This document shows, piece by piece, positions 40,766 through 50,345 of a DNA stretch of 64,000 nt. This stretch comes from Paraburkholderia sp. (GTDB lineage: Bacteria > Pseudomonadota > Gammaproteobacteria > Burkholderiales > Burkholderiaceae), in assembly GCF_028283785.1 (NCBI RefSeq), contig NZ_JAPWKB010000004.1:1-64000 (forward strand), read 5' to 3'. The stretch's first letter is position 1. Every line of letters starts with the position of its first letter. The translations under genes were made by a program, and so were the position numbers. The notes beneath the pieces were generated by a model. It made no database searches. It was not told the origin of the DNA and saw only the letters and a list, made by a program, of their open reading frames with translations.

Positions 40766-41443
40766 TCAGCCTTCGATGCGCCCGCGTGTCACGCCGAGCA
40801 GGCCGGCCATCGCGTGACGCGCGGCCCCGGCGTCGCGCTCGCGGATCGCGTCGAACACCGCCGTATGTTCGGCCAGCGACGCGTTGAACACATCGGCGCG
40901 CTTCGCGTTCAGCCGCAATTGCGCTTCGAGCGTGCGTTCGATCAACGTGCCGAGCGGAATCAGCAGTTCGTTGCTGCACGCGCTCAGCACGCTCAGATGA
41001 AACGCCAGATCGGCTCGCACCCATTCATCGACATTGCGGGCGTTGACCATCGCGGAATGCGCGGTGTCGAGCGCGGCGAAGGTGTCGGGCGTGTGCGACT
41101 GCGCGGCGAGCGCGGCGGCGTACGGCTCGATCATCTCGCGCATTTCCTGCAGCTTCAGCGCGAACAGCACCGGCGACGCCACTCGCGAATACCAGTCGAG
41201 CACGTCCACATCCAGCAGATTCCACGCGCGTCTCGGCCTGACCCGCGTGCCGACCCGCGGCCGCGATTCGATCAGCCCTTTCGACGTGAGCGTGCGCAAC
41301 GCTTCGCGCAGCACCGTGCGGCTGACGCCGAACGTCTGCATCAATTCCGCCTCGCGCGGCAGGATCGATTCGGGCGCGAAGTCGCCGCGCAGGATGGCGG
41401 TGCCCAGCTCATACGCGACGCGGCCGTGCAGATCGTGCTGAAT
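40766..41443 (-). CDS. FadR/GntR-family regulator with an apparent ATT start codon
   Basis: GntR winged helix ([45 protein letters not shown]) followed by an FCD effector domain with the [14 protein letters not shown] and [13 protein letters not shown] motifs. A strong CGGGAGA lies 5-6 bases before an ATT at 41443, giving 225 residues, the usual FCD length. No ATG, GTG or TTG is found in frame between there and the GTG/TTG codons 27-30 codons upstream; the longer frame runs into the promoter region. It likely controls the divergent dehydratase gene. Confidence 0.82.
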   Translation of the reverse strand: MQHDLHGRVAYELGTAILRGDFAPESILPREAELMQTFGVSRTVLREALRTLTSKGLIESRPRVGTRVRPRRAWNLLDVDVLDWYSRVASPVLFALKLQEMREMIEPYAAALAAQSHTPDTFAALDTAHSAMVNARNVDEWVRADLAFHLSVLSACSNELLIPLGTLIERTLEAQLRLNAKRADVFNASLAEHTAVFDAIRERDAGAARHAMAGLLGVTRGRIEG

Positions 41444-41530
41444 GGTGTTCTCCCGTGAAAAAAGACCGCGATTATCCGGTATTCCCGACGTCAGACGAAA
41501 ACCCCGCAGCGACAACCTCACTCCGAATAG

Positions 41531-41544
41531 TACTATTAATAGTA
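41531..41544. promoter_or_regulatory. Perfect palindrome between the GntR and dgoD genes
   Basis: TACTATTAATAGTA is a perfect 14-bp palindrome in an AT-rich stretch midway between the divergent starts. Probable operator for the adjacent GntR protein, by position. Confidence 0.6.
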
Positions 41545-41657
41545 TTTTAAAGCGATTTTGTTGTAGCATACCGGTCAACCGTTCGCGTCGGCGTGCGCCA
41601 TTGCGCCACCGGCATTCGCACAATCCGGCATGGGCCCTACGGCCAAGGAGACACGCC

Positions 41658-42806
41658 ATGAAAATCACCAAGCTCGAAACCTTTATCGTCCCGCCGCGCT
41701 GGTGCTTCCTGAAAATCACCACGGACGAAGGCATCGTCGGTTGGGGCGAGCCGGTGGTCGAAGGCCGCGCGCACACCGTCGCCGCCGCCGTCGACGAACT
41801 GTCCGACTACCTGATCGGCAAAGATCCGCTGCTGATCGAAGATCACTGGCAGGTGATGTATCGCGCCGGCTTCTATCGCGGCGGCCCGATCACGATGAGC
41901 GCAATCGCAGGCGTCGACCAGGCGTTGTGGGACATCAAGGGCAAGCACCACGGCGTGCCGGTCCACGCGCTGCTCGGCGGCCAGGTTCGCGACCGGATCA
42001 AGGTCTACTCGTGGATCGGCGGCGACCGTCCGAGCGACGTCGCGAACAACGCGCGCGCGGTCGTCGAACGCGGCTTCAAGGCGATCAAGATGAACGGCTC
42101 GGAAGAGTTGCAGATCATCGATACCTTCGACAAGGTGCAGGGCGTGATCGACAACGTGGCGGCGGTTCGCGCCGCAGTGGGTCCTAACATCGGTATCGGC
42201 GTGGACTTCCACGGCCGCGTCCACAAGCCGATGGCGAAGGTGCTCGCGAAGGAACTCGATCCGTACAAGCTGATGTTTATCGAAGAACCGGTGCTGTCGG
42301 AAAACGCGGAAGCGCTGCGCGATATCGTCAACCAGACCAATACGCCGATCGCGCTGGGCGAGCGTCTGTATTCGCGTTGGGACTTCAAGCACATTCTGGC
42401 GAACGGCTTCGTGGACATTCTTCAGCCGGACGCGTCGCACGCGGGCGGCATCACCGAATGCCGCAAGATCGCGACGATGGCCGAGGCGTACGACGTCGCA
42501 ATCGCGCTGCACTGCCCGCTCGGCCCGATCGCGCTGGCCACCTGCCTGCAGATCGACGCGGTCAGCTACAACGCGTTTATCCAGGAACAGAGCCTGGGGA
42601 TTCACTACAACCAGGGCAACGACCTGCTCGACTACATCAAGAATCCGGAAGTCTTCAAATACGAAGACGGCTTCGTGTCGATCCCGCAAGGTCCGGGGCT
42701 CGGCATCGAAGTGAACGAAGAGAAAGTGCGGGAGATGGCGCAGACCGGACACCGGTGGCGCAATCCGGTGTGGCGTCACGCCGACGGCAGCGTCGCCGAA
42801 TGGTGA
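41658..42806 (+). CDS. dgoD: D-galactonate dehydratase family protein (DgoD-like, mandelate racemase/enolase superfamily)
   Basis: Catalyses loss of water from a sugar acid to a 2-keto-3-deoxy acid. The N-terminal capping domain starts [20 protein letters not shown]. In the barrel, metal-ligand aspartate and glutamates lie in VDFHGR, FIEEPV and GERLYSRW, and the catalytic His in [10 protein letters not shown]. This layout and 382 residues match galactonate dehydratase. AAGGAGA precedes the ATG. The other galactonate genes (dgoK, dgoA, transporter) are absent, so substrate is inferred by similarity alone. Confidence 0.9.
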   Translation: MKITKLETFIVPPRWCFLKITTDEGIVGWGEPVVEGRAHTVAAAVDELSDYLIGKDPLLIEDHWQVMYRAGFYRGGPITMSAIAGVDQALWDIKGKHHGVPVHALLGGQVRDRIKVYSWIGGDRPSDVANNARAVVERGFKAIKMNGSEELQIIDTFDKVQGVIDNVAAVRAAVGPNIGIGVDFHGRVHKPMAKVLAKELDPYKLMFIEEPVLSENAEALRDIVNQTNTPIALGERLYSRWDFKHILANGFVDILQPDASHAGGITECRKIATMAEAYDVAIALHCPLGPIALATCLQIDAVSYNAFIQEQSLGIHYNQGNDLLDYIKNPEVFKYEDGFVSIPQGPGLGIEVNEEKVREMAQTGHRWRNPVWRHADGSVAEW

Positions 42807-42849
42807 GATTGGTGGCCGCGCCGCCGCTTCGCTGTTTCGTCTTTTAAAC

Positions 42850-42883
42850 AAAAACGCCGCCCGATATCCGGGCGGCGTTTTTG
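42850..42883. terminator. Strong terminator after dgoD
   Basis: Stem AACGCCGCCCG/CGGGCGGCGTT around ATATC, flanked by AAAAA and TTTTT, so it can work in both directions. Confidence 0.9.
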
Positions 42884-42930
42884 TCTGGCCATCCACCCGC
42901 GCAGCCCGCCTGGCGGCGCAGCGCCGCCGC

Positions 42931-42994
42931 CGTTACCTCGACGTTACGCCGACGTTACGTCCGGCACGTTCCGGCGACGTCTCAGTAACGTAAC
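42931..42994. repeat. Cluster of GTTACG repeats before a small membrane protein gene
   Basis: CGTTAC at 42931-42936, CGACGTTACG at 42939-42948 and again at 42950-42959 (11-bp spacing, one helical turn), then the inverted form GTAACGTAAC at 42985-42994. The start of the 100-residue gene lies 163 bases further on. Spacing and mixed orientation suggest a regulator-binding array. Confidence 0.55.
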
Positions 42995-43156
42995 ATCCTT
43001 GGCGGATTCGGCCGAAACATGTGCATTTTCGGACCTCCTCGAAATGACCCGAAGGCTTATCCACTAAGCTTTTCCGGGCTGCGAGGACGCTCGGGAATCA
43101 AACTGGCCCGCTCCTTGCTGTTTCTGTTGAAAACGAAACACGTACAGGGGAACAAC

Positions 43157-43459
43157 ATGGGCGAATTCCTTCCAGACTATCTGCTCCGCGAACAGGCCGC
43201 CGTCGGCGCACTTGTCGCATTCGGCGTGCTGCGGGTGATCGGCGCGATGTGCGCGTATCAACGCGGCTGGAGCATCCGCACCGTCGAGCGGTCGTTTCTG
43301 TTCGCCGCATTCCTCTATTGCCTGCCGCAGCTGTTCGATCTGCTGACGACGCTGTACGGCGCGCATGGCGCACTGGCCGAACTCGAAGGCAAGGCCGCGG
43401 GTTGCGCGATCGCGCTGTTCTGCGCGCCGATCCTCGGTCATCGGCTGGGCTACGAATAA
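43157..43459 (+). CDS. Small membrane protein of unknown function, 100 residues
   Basis: The ATG at 43157 follows AGGGGAAC; the frame is open from 43019, but without a good start. Three hydrophobic segments (about 14-33, 45-65 and 80-96) separated by short charged loops, one of which is CAYQRGWSIRTVERS. It resembles no family I can name. It is preceded by the GTTACG repeats and followed after 59 bases by a DUF2158 gene, with a terminator after that, so the two may form one transcript. Confidence 0.72.
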   Translation: MGEFLPDYLLREQAAVGALVAFGVLRVIGAMCAYQRGWSIRTVERSFLFAAFLYCLPQLFDLLTTLYGAHGALAELEGKAAGCAIALFCAPILGHRLGYE

Positions 43460-43518
43460 CCAGATTGGCGCATCGCCGCCAACGCTTTACAAAAGACTGA
43501 TCTGAGGGGACCACCTCG

Positions 43519-43731
43519 ATGTTTCGCGCCAGAAACAAAAACTTCCGCGCCGGCGATGTGCTGACGCTCAAATCCGGCGGCTGTCCGATGACGGCGACAT
43601 GGGTTGGACCGGTGCTGTTCGCGCCGGGGACGTGGCTGATTTGCCAATGGTTCGATGACGCCGGGGATATGCGTCAGGAGATGTTTCCCAAAGAGACGCT
43701 GGAACGGGCGCGCGATGCGCTCCCGGCGTGA
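43519..43731 (+). CDS. YodC-like DUF2158 small protein
   Basis: A 70-residue protein with the DUF2158 pattern: FRAGDVLTLKSGGCPMTATWVG near the start and CQWFDDAGDMRQEMF in the second half. Function unknown; the fold is likely a small beta barrel. GAGGGG precedes the ATG. A strong terminator follows. Confidence 0.85.
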   Translation: MFRARNKNFRAGDVLTLKSGGCPMTATWVGPVLFAPGTWLICQWFDDAGDMRQEMFPKETLERARDALPA

Positions 43732-43781
43732 CAGGGCAGTAACGGATCAGCCGGTTCTAAACAGGCGACCGTGTGTTGAAG

Positions 43782-43814
43782 CGCCGCACGTAATGACGTG
43801 CGGCGTTTTTTTTG
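43782..43814 (+). terminator. Terminator after the DUF2158 gene
   Basis: The stem CGCCGCACGT/ACGTGCGGCG with an AATG loop is followed by eight T residues. Confidence 0.92.
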
Positions 43815-43869
43815 GCCGATGCCTGGTGAGGCAGGACCGGTGCAGACCCGACGCTGGACCGGGTGACGC

Positions 43870-44808
43870 TCAGCCGAGCGACGCGAACGCCGGCACGCTG
43901 TGCGCGAGCACCGCCGCCGCGACGAACACGCCGAGCATCGCCAGCGCTTCGAGATACAGCACGTTGGTGAACGTATGCGCGTCCATTGTCGAAGCGGTGC
44001 GGCGCAGTCGCGGCAACGCGGCGAACCGGTTCAGCCCGCCCAACGCCACCGTGAGCGCAACCAGCGCCAACTTCAGCATCAACACGTGACCCCACGTGCT
44101 GAACTCCATCGCGTTGAGCAGGTTGCCGGTGCCGCCGCTTCCGCGCACGGTATTGAAGGCGCCGCTGACGACCACCAGCACCACCGACACCAGCGACACG
44201 TTCGAAATCTGCGTAGCGGTGCGAATCAGCACGCCGCGCGCGATCGATGTGCCGAGCGTCGGCACGATGCCGAGTCCGGCTGCGAGCACCAGCCCGCCCC
44301 ACACGCCGGTGGACAGCACATGCAGCGTATGCACGGCGATCGCGGCCGATGCGAGACCTGCGTCGGCCGCGTGGCCGAGCGCCGCCTTGCCCGCCGAGAT
44401 CGCGATCACCGCGAGCCACAGCAACGCGTTACGCAGCGTGCCCGTATGTCCCGACAACGTGGTCAGCAACAATACGACCGCGCCGCCGAACGCCACCGTC
44501 CATGCATGACCGATATGGGTTTGCGTCAACACGCTCGACAGCAAGCCGAACGCGTCGGGCAAACCCACGCCGCCCATCGATGCGCTCTGATAGAGCAGCC
44601 AGCCGAGATCGGCGAGCACCAGCACCACGCTGCCGGTTTGCATCGACCGTTGCGCGCGCAACCAGGCCGGACGCGCGGGCGCGACCTTGGCCTGCGCATC
44701 TTTCGCGAGCCAGGCGGCCAGCAATGCCGAACCGATCGTGAACGCAAACGCGATATTCATGAGCGCGGCCATTGCGACCTGCCCGATCCATACGCCGTCG
44801 ACCGTCAT
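43870..44808 (-). CDS. copD: Copper resistance protein CopD family
   Basis: Inner-membrane protein of 312 residues with eight hydrophobic helices and conserved histidines in THIGHAW, GHAADAG and AVHTLHVLSTGVWGG, matching CopD/PcoD, thought to move copper across the inner membrane together with CopC. The ATG at 44808 overlaps the copC stop (ATGA). The frame continues upstream through copC in another register; that longer reading is rejected. Confidence 0.9.
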   Translation of the reverse strand: MTVDGVWIGQVAMAALMNIAFAFTIGSALLAAWLAKDAQAKVAPARPAWLRAQRSMQTGSVVLVLADLGWLLYQSASMGGVGLPDAFGLLSSVLTQTHIGHAWTVAFGGAVVLLLTTLSGHTGTLRNALLWLAVIAISAGKAALGHAADAGLASAAIAVHTLHVLSTGVWGGLVLAAGLGIVPTLGTSIARGVLIRTATQISNVSLVSVVLVVVSGAFNTVRGSGGTGNLLNAMEFSTWGHVLMLKLALVALTVALGGLNRFAALPRLRRTASTMDAHTFTNVLYLEALAMLGVFVAAAVLAHSVPAFASLG

Positions 44809-45182
44809 TTGACGCTGAAGGCGAAGTCGCCCTGGGTGCGATGGCCGTCGGTGGCGACCGCTGTCCAGTGAACCGCGTAATGACCGGCCGCCAAAGGCTG
44901 AAGCGGCAGATGCAAGGTTTTGGCATCGTGCGCGTCGACCTGCGCCGCGCCCTGCGCGACCGACTTGCCGCTCGCATCCTTGACGCTCATGCGCGTGAAG
45001 GCCGGTTCGAGCGGCTCGCTGAAGTGGATCGTCACGTCGCCGGGCGCCGCGACCTCGGTATTCGGCACGGGTTCGCTCGATACGGGCCGCGCATGGGCGA
45101 AAGCGGTGGTCGTCATGGTTGCGGCAAGCGCAACGACTGCCAGCGCGCGCAGCGCCGGGCGGGAGAAATCGGATAGCTTCAT
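44805..45182 (-). CDS. copC: Copper resistance protein CopC
   Basis: Periplasmic copper-binding protein. A signal peptide ends ...TTAFA, so the mature protein would begin HARPV, the N-terminal histidine being a Cu(II) ligand in this family. Later FSEPLEPAFT and TDGHRTQGDFAF carry the other Asp/His ligands. The Met-rich Cu(I) site of PcoC is not evident, so it is probably the Cu(II)-only type. 125 residues from the ATG at 45182; the frame extends 16 codons further. Coupled to copD. Confidence 0.92.
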   Translation of the reverse strand: MKLSDFSRPALRALAVVALAATMTTTAFAHARPVSSEPVPNTEVAAPGDVTIHFSEPLEPAFTRMSVKDASGKSVAQGAAQVDAHDAKTLHLPLQPLAAGHYAVHWTAVATDGHRTQGDFAFSVK

Positions 45183-45628
45183 GAAAGGCGTTTTTACAGG
45201 TTGAAAACGGAAAACGAGCGGGGATTCCAACGGTTGACGCGACGCGCCAGGTGAAGCGGCACATGGCGCGCCCCGGGAGTGTACGCTTCGACGGCATAAG
45301 CGCGCGGCGGTTCATCAATCGACACCGGTAAAACTCACCTCGCTGTCGTTGCGATCAAGGTTGCGCGTCGGAAAATAATCCGCGTTATATGGGATTCGTA
45401 TAGGCACATGAGGTTTCTCCGACCCGATCATTCGCGAGTGCTTATCACATGATTTAGCTGCGCGTCAAAGCGTCTAACACAAAGAAAATTAAGCGTTTCC
45501 CCGTAGCCTGTGGCAAATAGTCACCATCAGACATCGATGATAGAATTTCTCGTCGTCGTAGTACTCGCTGTCCAAACACCGAACCAGTCGAAGTTCGGTC
45601 AGGTCCCCTGAATCTGATGGAGTTACGC
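45183..45628. other. Divergent promoter region between copC and the cytochrome genes
   Basis: About 445 bases without a supported gene. The part nearer the cytochrome operon (45350-45560) is clearly more AT-rich than the neighbourhood. I see no copper-regulator (CueR or CopR) palindrome with confidence. Confidence 0.45.
45518..45546 (+). promoter_or_regulatory. Candidate sigma-70 promoter for the cytochrome c operon
   Basis: TAGTCA and TAGAAT are separated by 17 bases, about 80 bases upstream of the start. The match is moderate (four of six and five of six). Confidence 0.35.
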
Positions 45629-46348
45629 GTGTCTTCAAGACGCATTTTCCGCCCATTGCTCGCCCTTCTCCTGATCGGCTCTGCTGGCGTGTATAGCGCT
45701 GCGGATGCACAGACCCAACCTCAGGCGCCCGACACGATGGAAGCACGCGTGCAAGGTTGTACGGCGTGCCACGGAACTCACGGTCAGGGCACCGACAACG
45801 ACTACTTCCCTCGCCTCGCGGGCAAGCCGGCCGACTATCTGTACAACCAGCTACAGAACTTCCGCGAAGGCCGCCGCAAATACCCACCGATGAACTACCT
45901 CGTCACGTATCTATCGGACGACTATCTTCATCAGATCGCCACGTACTTCTCGCAGCAACGTCCACCGTATCCGCCGCCCACGAAGCCGACGGTCTCCGCA
46001 GCGATCGTCGCGCGCGGTCAGCAGATCGTGCTGAACGGCGACGCGTCGAAAGAGATTCCCGCGTGCGCGGCATGTCACGGCAAGGCGCTGACCGGCATGG
46101 AGCCGGCCATCCCCGGTCTGGTGGGCCTGCATTCCGACTACATCAGCGCGCAACTCGGCGCGTGGCGTTCGGGCTCGCGCCACGCCATCGCGCCGGACTG
46201 CATGCACACGATCGCAACCCGCCTGACCGACGAAGATGTGAATGCCGTCGCCGCCTGGCTGTCGACGCAGCCGGCTCCGCAAAACCCCGTGCCGGCTCCG
46301 GCCCGCTCGTTGAAGACTCCGCTTGCCTGCGGCAGCGAACCGCAATAA
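45629..46348 (+). CDS. Di-heme cytochrome c, c4-like
   Basis: Periplasmic electron carrier with two CXXCH heme sites (C44-T-A-C-H and C146-A-A-C-H) in two similar domains, each preceded by a helix and carrying a later Met ligand. A signal peptide is present. The GTG at 45629 has GGAG 6 bases upstream and is preferred; an ATG four codons earlier (45617) has no ribosome binding site. It is 21 bases before the tri-heme gene, so the two are probably one operon passing electrons to a terminal oxidase. Confidence 0.92.
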   Translation: MSSRRIFRPLLALLLIGSAGVYSAADAQTQPQAPDTMEARVQGCTACHGTHGQGTDNDYFPRLAGKPADYLYNQLQNFREGRRKYPPMNYLVTYLSDDYLHQIATYFSQQRPPYPPPTKPTVSAAIVARGQQIVLNGDASKEIPACAACHGKALTGMEPAIPGLVGLHSDYISAQLGAWRSGSRHAIAPDCMHTIATRLTDEDVNAVAAWLSTQPAPQNPVPAPARSLKTPLACGSEPQ

Positions 46349-46369
46349 GGCACCGGGAGAGACCCTCAC

Positions 46370-47671
46370 ATGAAACGCAAGTCACTGTTCGCATTATCGG
46401 CTGTGGTCGTGATCGCGGCTGCCGCTCTCGTTCCGGTGCTGTGGTCCGGCAGCGATCACCTGCATGGCGGTGGCGTGGCGCTGGCGGCGACGCCGGCCGA
46501 CCAGGCCGCGCTCGTCAAGAAAGGCGAGTATCTCGCCCGTGCCGGCGACTGCATCGCGTGTCACACGGTGCGCGGCGGCAAGCAGTTCGGCGGCGGCCTG
46601 CCGATGGCCACGCCGTTCGGCACCATGTTCACGCCGAACATCACGCCCGACGATCAATACGGGATCGGCAAATGGACCCAGGACGACTTCTATCGCGCGA
46701 TGCACACGGGCCGCTCGAAGGACGGTTCGCTGCTGTATCCGGGCTTCCCGTTCACCAGCTACACGAAGGTGACGCGCGCCGACTCCGACGCGATCTACGC
46801 ATATTTGCGCTCGGTGCCGCCCATCAACGTCCCCAGCCGTCCGCATGAACTGAAATTCCCGTTCAACCAGCGCAACATGCTGATCGGCTGGCGCACGCTG
46901 TTCTTCCGCGAAGGCGAGTACAAGCCCGATCCGACCAAATCGGTCGAATGGAATCGCGGCGCGTATCTGATCGAAGGCCTCGGCCACTGCGGGATGTGCC
47001 ACACGTCGATCAACGCGCTCGGCGCACCGAACACGTCGGCGGCGTTCGCGGGCGGATTGATTCCGTTGCAAAACTGGTATGCGCCTTCGTTGACCTCGAA
47101 CAAGGAAGCCGGTCTCGGCGACTGGGAAACGAAAGACATCACCGATCTGCTGAAAACCGGCGTGTCGAATCGCGGCGCGGTGTTCGGTCCGATGGCTGAA
47201 GTGGTCCACAACAGCCTGCAGTACATGAGCGACGAAGACATCCACGCGATGGCGACGTATCTGAAGACCATTCCGCAAAAGAGCGAAGCGCCGGAAAACC
47301 TGCAACTGGAAACCTCCGAGCAGTTCGGCGGCGAGTTGCTGAAACAAGGCCAGAAGATCTACGCAGATAATTGCGCGAAATGTCACGCCACCAACGGTCT
47401 GGGGATGCCGCCGTCGTTCCCGCCGCTGGCGAACAACCAGTCTATCCAGATGCCTTCGGCGGCCAATCCGATCCGGATGGTGCTCAACGGCGGCTATCCG
47501 CCGAGCACCGAACGCAATCCGAAGCCTTACGGGATGCCGCCGTTCGCGCAGGCGCTGTCGAATCAGGAAGCGGCGGCGGTGGTCACGTATATCCGGATGT
47601 CGTGGGGCAATCACGGCACCGCGGTCTCGCCGCAACAGGTGGCGGATTTGCGCTCCGCACCACTCGACTAG
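46370..47671 (+). CDS. Tri-heme cytochrome c, dehydrogenase-subunit type
   Basis: Three CXXCH sites at C61-I-A-C-H65, C207-G-M-C-H211 and C335-A-K-C-H339, each in a separate cytochrome domain, as in the membrane-bound cytochrome subunit of alcohol, gluconate and related flavo- or quinoprotein dehydrogenases. An N-terminal hydrophobic segment anchors or exports it. 433 residues. No dehydrogenase gene lies beside it, so its electron donor is unclear; with the c4 protein it may form a stand-alone electron chain to an oxidase. A terminator follows. Confidence 0.91.
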   Translation: MKRKSLFALSAVVVIAAAALVPVLWSGSDHLHGGGVALAATPADQAALVKKGEYLARAGDCIACHTVRGGKQFGGGLPMATPFGTMFTPNITPDDQYGIGKWTQDDFYRAMHTGRSKDGSLLYPGFPFTSYTKVTRADSDAIYAYLRSVPPINVPSRPHELKFPFNQRNMLIGWRTLFFREGEYKPDPTKSVEWNRGAYLIEGLGHCGMCHTSINALGAPNTSAAFAGGLIPLQNWYAPSLTSNKEAGLGDWETKDITDLLKTGVSNRGAVFGPMAEVVHNSLQYMSDEDIHAMATYLKTIPQKSEAPENLQLETSEQFGGELLKQGQKIYADNCAKCHATNGLGMPPSFPPLANNQSIQMPSAANPIRMVLNGGYPPSTERNPKPYGMPPFAQALSNQEAAAVVTYIRMSWGNHGTAVSPQQVADLRSAPLD

Positions 47672-47689
47672 GCCCGTCAGGATGAACGG

Positions 47690-47734
47690 AGGGCGCGGCC
47701 TGCGGTAACATCGCGGCCGCGCCCTTCGTTTTTG
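47690..47734 (+). terminator. Terminator of the cytochrome c operon
   Basis: An 11-bp GC-rich stem (AGGGCGCGGCC/GGCCGCGCCCT) with a 14-base loop, followed by TCGTTTTTG. Confidence 0.85.
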
Positions 47735-47832
47735 TGGTTGCAGTGCCTGTCCGGCAGTACGCACCGCAGTCGCGCAAACGCAGCGCGCAGTGCAGCATTC
47801 GCGTACAGTAAGCCCAGGCAGGAGGAAGTAGC

Positions 47833-48453
47833 GTGCATGTCGGTGAGCGTTTCAACAGCATTACCCATCTCGTCGGCGCCGTGTTGTCGGTCGTAGGACT
47901 CGCCGTGCTCGTCACGATGGGCGCGCTCGAACGCGACGCGTACAAGGTCGTCAGCTTCGCCGTCTACGGCGCAATGCTATGCGTGCTGTACGCGATTTCC
48001 ACGCTGTATCACAGCGTCCGCTCGCCCCGGGTGAAGTCCATCCTGCAAAAATGCGATCATTCGGCAATCTACCTGCTGATTGCCGGCAGCTATACGCCGT
48101 TTACGCTGGTCACCTTGCGCGGTCCGTGGGGCTGGTCGCTGTTTGGCGTAAGCTGGGGGCTGGCGGTGCTTGGCATCGTGCAGGAACTGACGCTGGGGCG
48201 GCGTACCCGCAGCGTCTCGATGGTGTTGTATGTGTTGATGGGCTGGCTCGCGCTCGTGGCCGTCCGTCCGCTGGTTGCCGCTTTGCCGGCAGCCGGTACC
48301 GCCTGGCTCGTGGCCGGCGGCGTCATATATAGTGCCGGCATTTACTTCTTCATCAACGACGAGCGCATCCGTCACGGACACGGTATCTGGCACCTGTTCG
48401 TACTGGCGGGCAGTCTGTGTCAATTCGTCAGCGTTGCGCGATATGTCGCGTAA
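47833..48453 (+). CDS. Hemolysin III family (PAQR-type) membrane protein
   Basis: Seven hydrophobic helices with the family's ligands: SFAVYGAMLC...STLYHS, CDHSAIYLLIAGSYTP, and GHGIWHLFVLAGS near the end. The His/Ser/Asp set resembles the zinc site of adiponectin-receptor-like (PAQR) hydrolases. Begins with GTG after AGGAGGAAG. 206 residues. Cell role in bacteria is unproven; the hemolysin label is historical. Confidence 0.93.
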   Translation: MHVGERFNSITHLVGAVLSVVGLAVLVTMGALERDAYKVVSFAVYGAMLCVLYAISTLYHSVRSPRVKSILQKCDHSAIYLLIAGSYTPFTLVTLRGPWGWSLFGVSWGLAVLGIVQELTLGRRTRSVSMVLYVLMGWLALVAVRPLVAALPAAGTAWLVAGGVIYSAGIYFFINDERIRHGHGIWHLFVLAGSLCQFVSVARYVA

Positions 48454-48654
48454 TGCCCACGACGGCGAATGCAACTTAACGCCAGTCGACGTGTCTGCAT
48501 AGCGCGTTGATGCATTCGGCATACGTTTGACCTGCGGTTCGACCGCGTCACCCGCATGCCGCCGATTTCTCCGCGAACGGTCCGGGCCTCGCCCTGTTGA
48601 CGCGCCTCACACTGCGTGCAGGCCGTTCGCGCTAATGCTTTGCAAAGAGTCTTT

Positions 48655-50238
48655 ATGTCTTTCGATTCCCTCGGCTTGTCCGAACCGCTGGTCCGGGCTG
48701 TCCACGAGCTCGGTTACACCACACCCACGCCGATCCAGACGCAGGCCATCCCGGCCGTGCTGAACGGCGGCGATCTGCTGGCCGGCGCGCAAACCGGCAC
48801 GGGCAAGACGGCCGGCTTCACGCTGCCCATCCTGCAACGCCTGATCACGATGCCGTCGGCGCAAACCGCGAACGGCAAGCGCGTGGTGCGCGCGCTGATC
48901 CTCACGCCGACCCGCGAACTCGCGGCTCAGGTCGAAGAAAGCGTGCGCCAGTACGGCAAGTATCTGAAGCTGAAGTCCACCGTGATGTTCGGCGGCGTGG
49001 GCATCAATCCGCAGATCGGCGCGTTGCGCAGCGGTGTCGATATCGTCGTGGCGACGCCTGGCCGTCTGCTCGACCACATGCAGCAAAAGACCATCGATCT
49101 CTCCCATCTGGAAATCCTCGTGCTCGACGAAGCCGACCGGATGCTCGACATGGGTTTCATCCACGACATCAAGCGCGTGCTCGCGAAGCTGCCGCCGAAG
49201 CGCCAGAACCTGCTGTTCTCGGCCACCTTCTCCGATGAAATCAAGACGCTCGCCGACAACCTGCTCGACTCGCCGGCGCTGATCGAAGTCGCGCGCCGCA
49301 ATACGACGGCGGAAACGGTCGCGCAGAAAATTCACCCGGTCGATCGCGACAAGAAGCGCGAACTGCTGACGCATCTGATCAAGCAGCACAACTGGTTTCA
49401 GGTGCTGGTGTTCACGCGCACGAAGCACGGCGCGAACCGCCTTGCCGAACAGTTGACGAAAGACAGCATCAGCGCACTCGCCATTCACGGCAACAAGAGC
49501 CAGTCGGCACGTACCCGCGCGCTGGCCGAGTTCAAGGACGGCACGCTGCAGGTGCTGGTCGCAACCGACATCGCCGCGCGCGGTATCGACATCGACCAGT
49601 TGCCGCACGTCGTGAACTACGATCTGCCGAACGTGCCGGAAGACTACGTGCACCGTATCGGCCGCACGGGCCGTGCGGGCGCGACGGGCGAAGCGGTGTC
49701 GCTGGTGTGCGTCGATGAACTGCAATTGCTGAAGGATATCGAGAAGCTGATCAAGCGTCCGGTGCCGCAGGAAGTGATCGCCGGTTTCGAACCCGACCCG
49801 ACCGCGAAGCCGGAACCGATCCTGCGTCGCGGGCAAGGCGGCGGCGGTGGTGGTGGCGGCGGCAACCGTCAACCGCGTCAGGGCCAGCCGAAGGGCCAGG
49901 GCGGCGCACCGAAGCGCGAAGGCGCATCGGCACCGCGTCCGGGCGGTCAGCGTCCGCAAGGCAACGGCAATGCCGGCCAGCCGCGCTCGCAAGGCGCGAA
50001 GCCGGGCAGCGCACCGGTGCAGGCACGCAAGGACAATCCGCGTCACGAAACCACGCGTCACCATGACAAGCCGCGCGCGGTCGCACACGACGGCGGCAAT
50101 GCATCGAACGCGCCGCGCAAGCCGCAAGGCGCGAAGCCGGCGACGAACCCCGGCGCGTTGCTCGGCGGCGCCAAGCCGCGCGGCGATGCTCCGCGTAGCG
50201 GCCAGCCGGCACGCAACAACGGCCATCGCGGCCGCTGA
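48655..50238 (+). CDS. rhlE: DEAD-box RNA helicase, RhlE type
   Basis: ATP-dependent RNA helicase for ribosome assembly or RNA decay. The Q motif ([13 protein letters not shown]), [20 protein letters not shown] ([14 protein letters not shown]), SATF and [10 protein letters not shown] are in order in the first 375 residues. The last 140 residues are a Gly/Pro/Arg/Lys/Asn-rich tail, likely disordered and RNA-binding. 527 residues. About 200 bases of leader precede it, as is common in cold-inducible helicase genes. Confidence 0.95.
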   Translation: MSFDSLGLSEPLVRAVHELGYTTPTPIQTQAIPAVLNGGDLLAGAQTGTGKTAGFTLPILQRLITMPSAQTANGKRVVRALILTPTRELAAQVEESVRQYGKYLKLKSTVMFGGVGINPQIGALRSGVDIVVATPGRLLDHMQQKTIDLSHLEILVLDEADRMLDMGFIHDIKRVLAKLPPKRQNLLFSATFSDEIKTLADNLLDSPALIEVARRNTTAETVAQKIHPVDRDKKRELLTHLIKQHNWFQVLVFTRTKHGANRLAEQLTKDSISALAIHGNKSQSARTRALAEFKDGTLQVLVATDIAARGIDIDQLPHVVNYDLPNVPEDYVHRIGRTGRAGATGEAVSLVCVDELQLLKDIEKLIKRPVPQEVIAGFEPDPTAKPEPILRRGQGGGGGGGGGNRQPRQGQPKGQGGAPKREGASAPRPGGQRPQGNGNAGQPRSQGAKPGSAPVQARKDNPRHETTRHHDKPRAVAHDGGNASNAPRKPQGAKPATNPGALLGGAKPRGDAPRSGQPARNNGHRGR

Positions 50239-50293
50239 TCGGGCATCGGCACGGAACGGGATCACAGGCGCAACGCCTGCGATTCCGTCGAAC

Positions 50294-50322
50294 GCCGGGC
50301 CGGCCGCGATCGCGGCCCGGCT
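50294..50322. terminator. GC-rich hairpin between rhlE and the convergent gene
   Basis: The stem GCCGGGCC/GGCCCGGC encloses a second palindromic core. There is no T-run on either side, so it may act only in RNA stability or Rho-dependent ending. Confidence 0.4.
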
Positions 50323-50345
50323 TCGGCGTCATCCTCAACCCGACG

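Noticed and set aside
43870..45318. 482-codon frame reading through copC into copD
   Set aside because: Its first 170 codons are the wrong register of copC. CopD starts at 44808 in an ATGA overlap.
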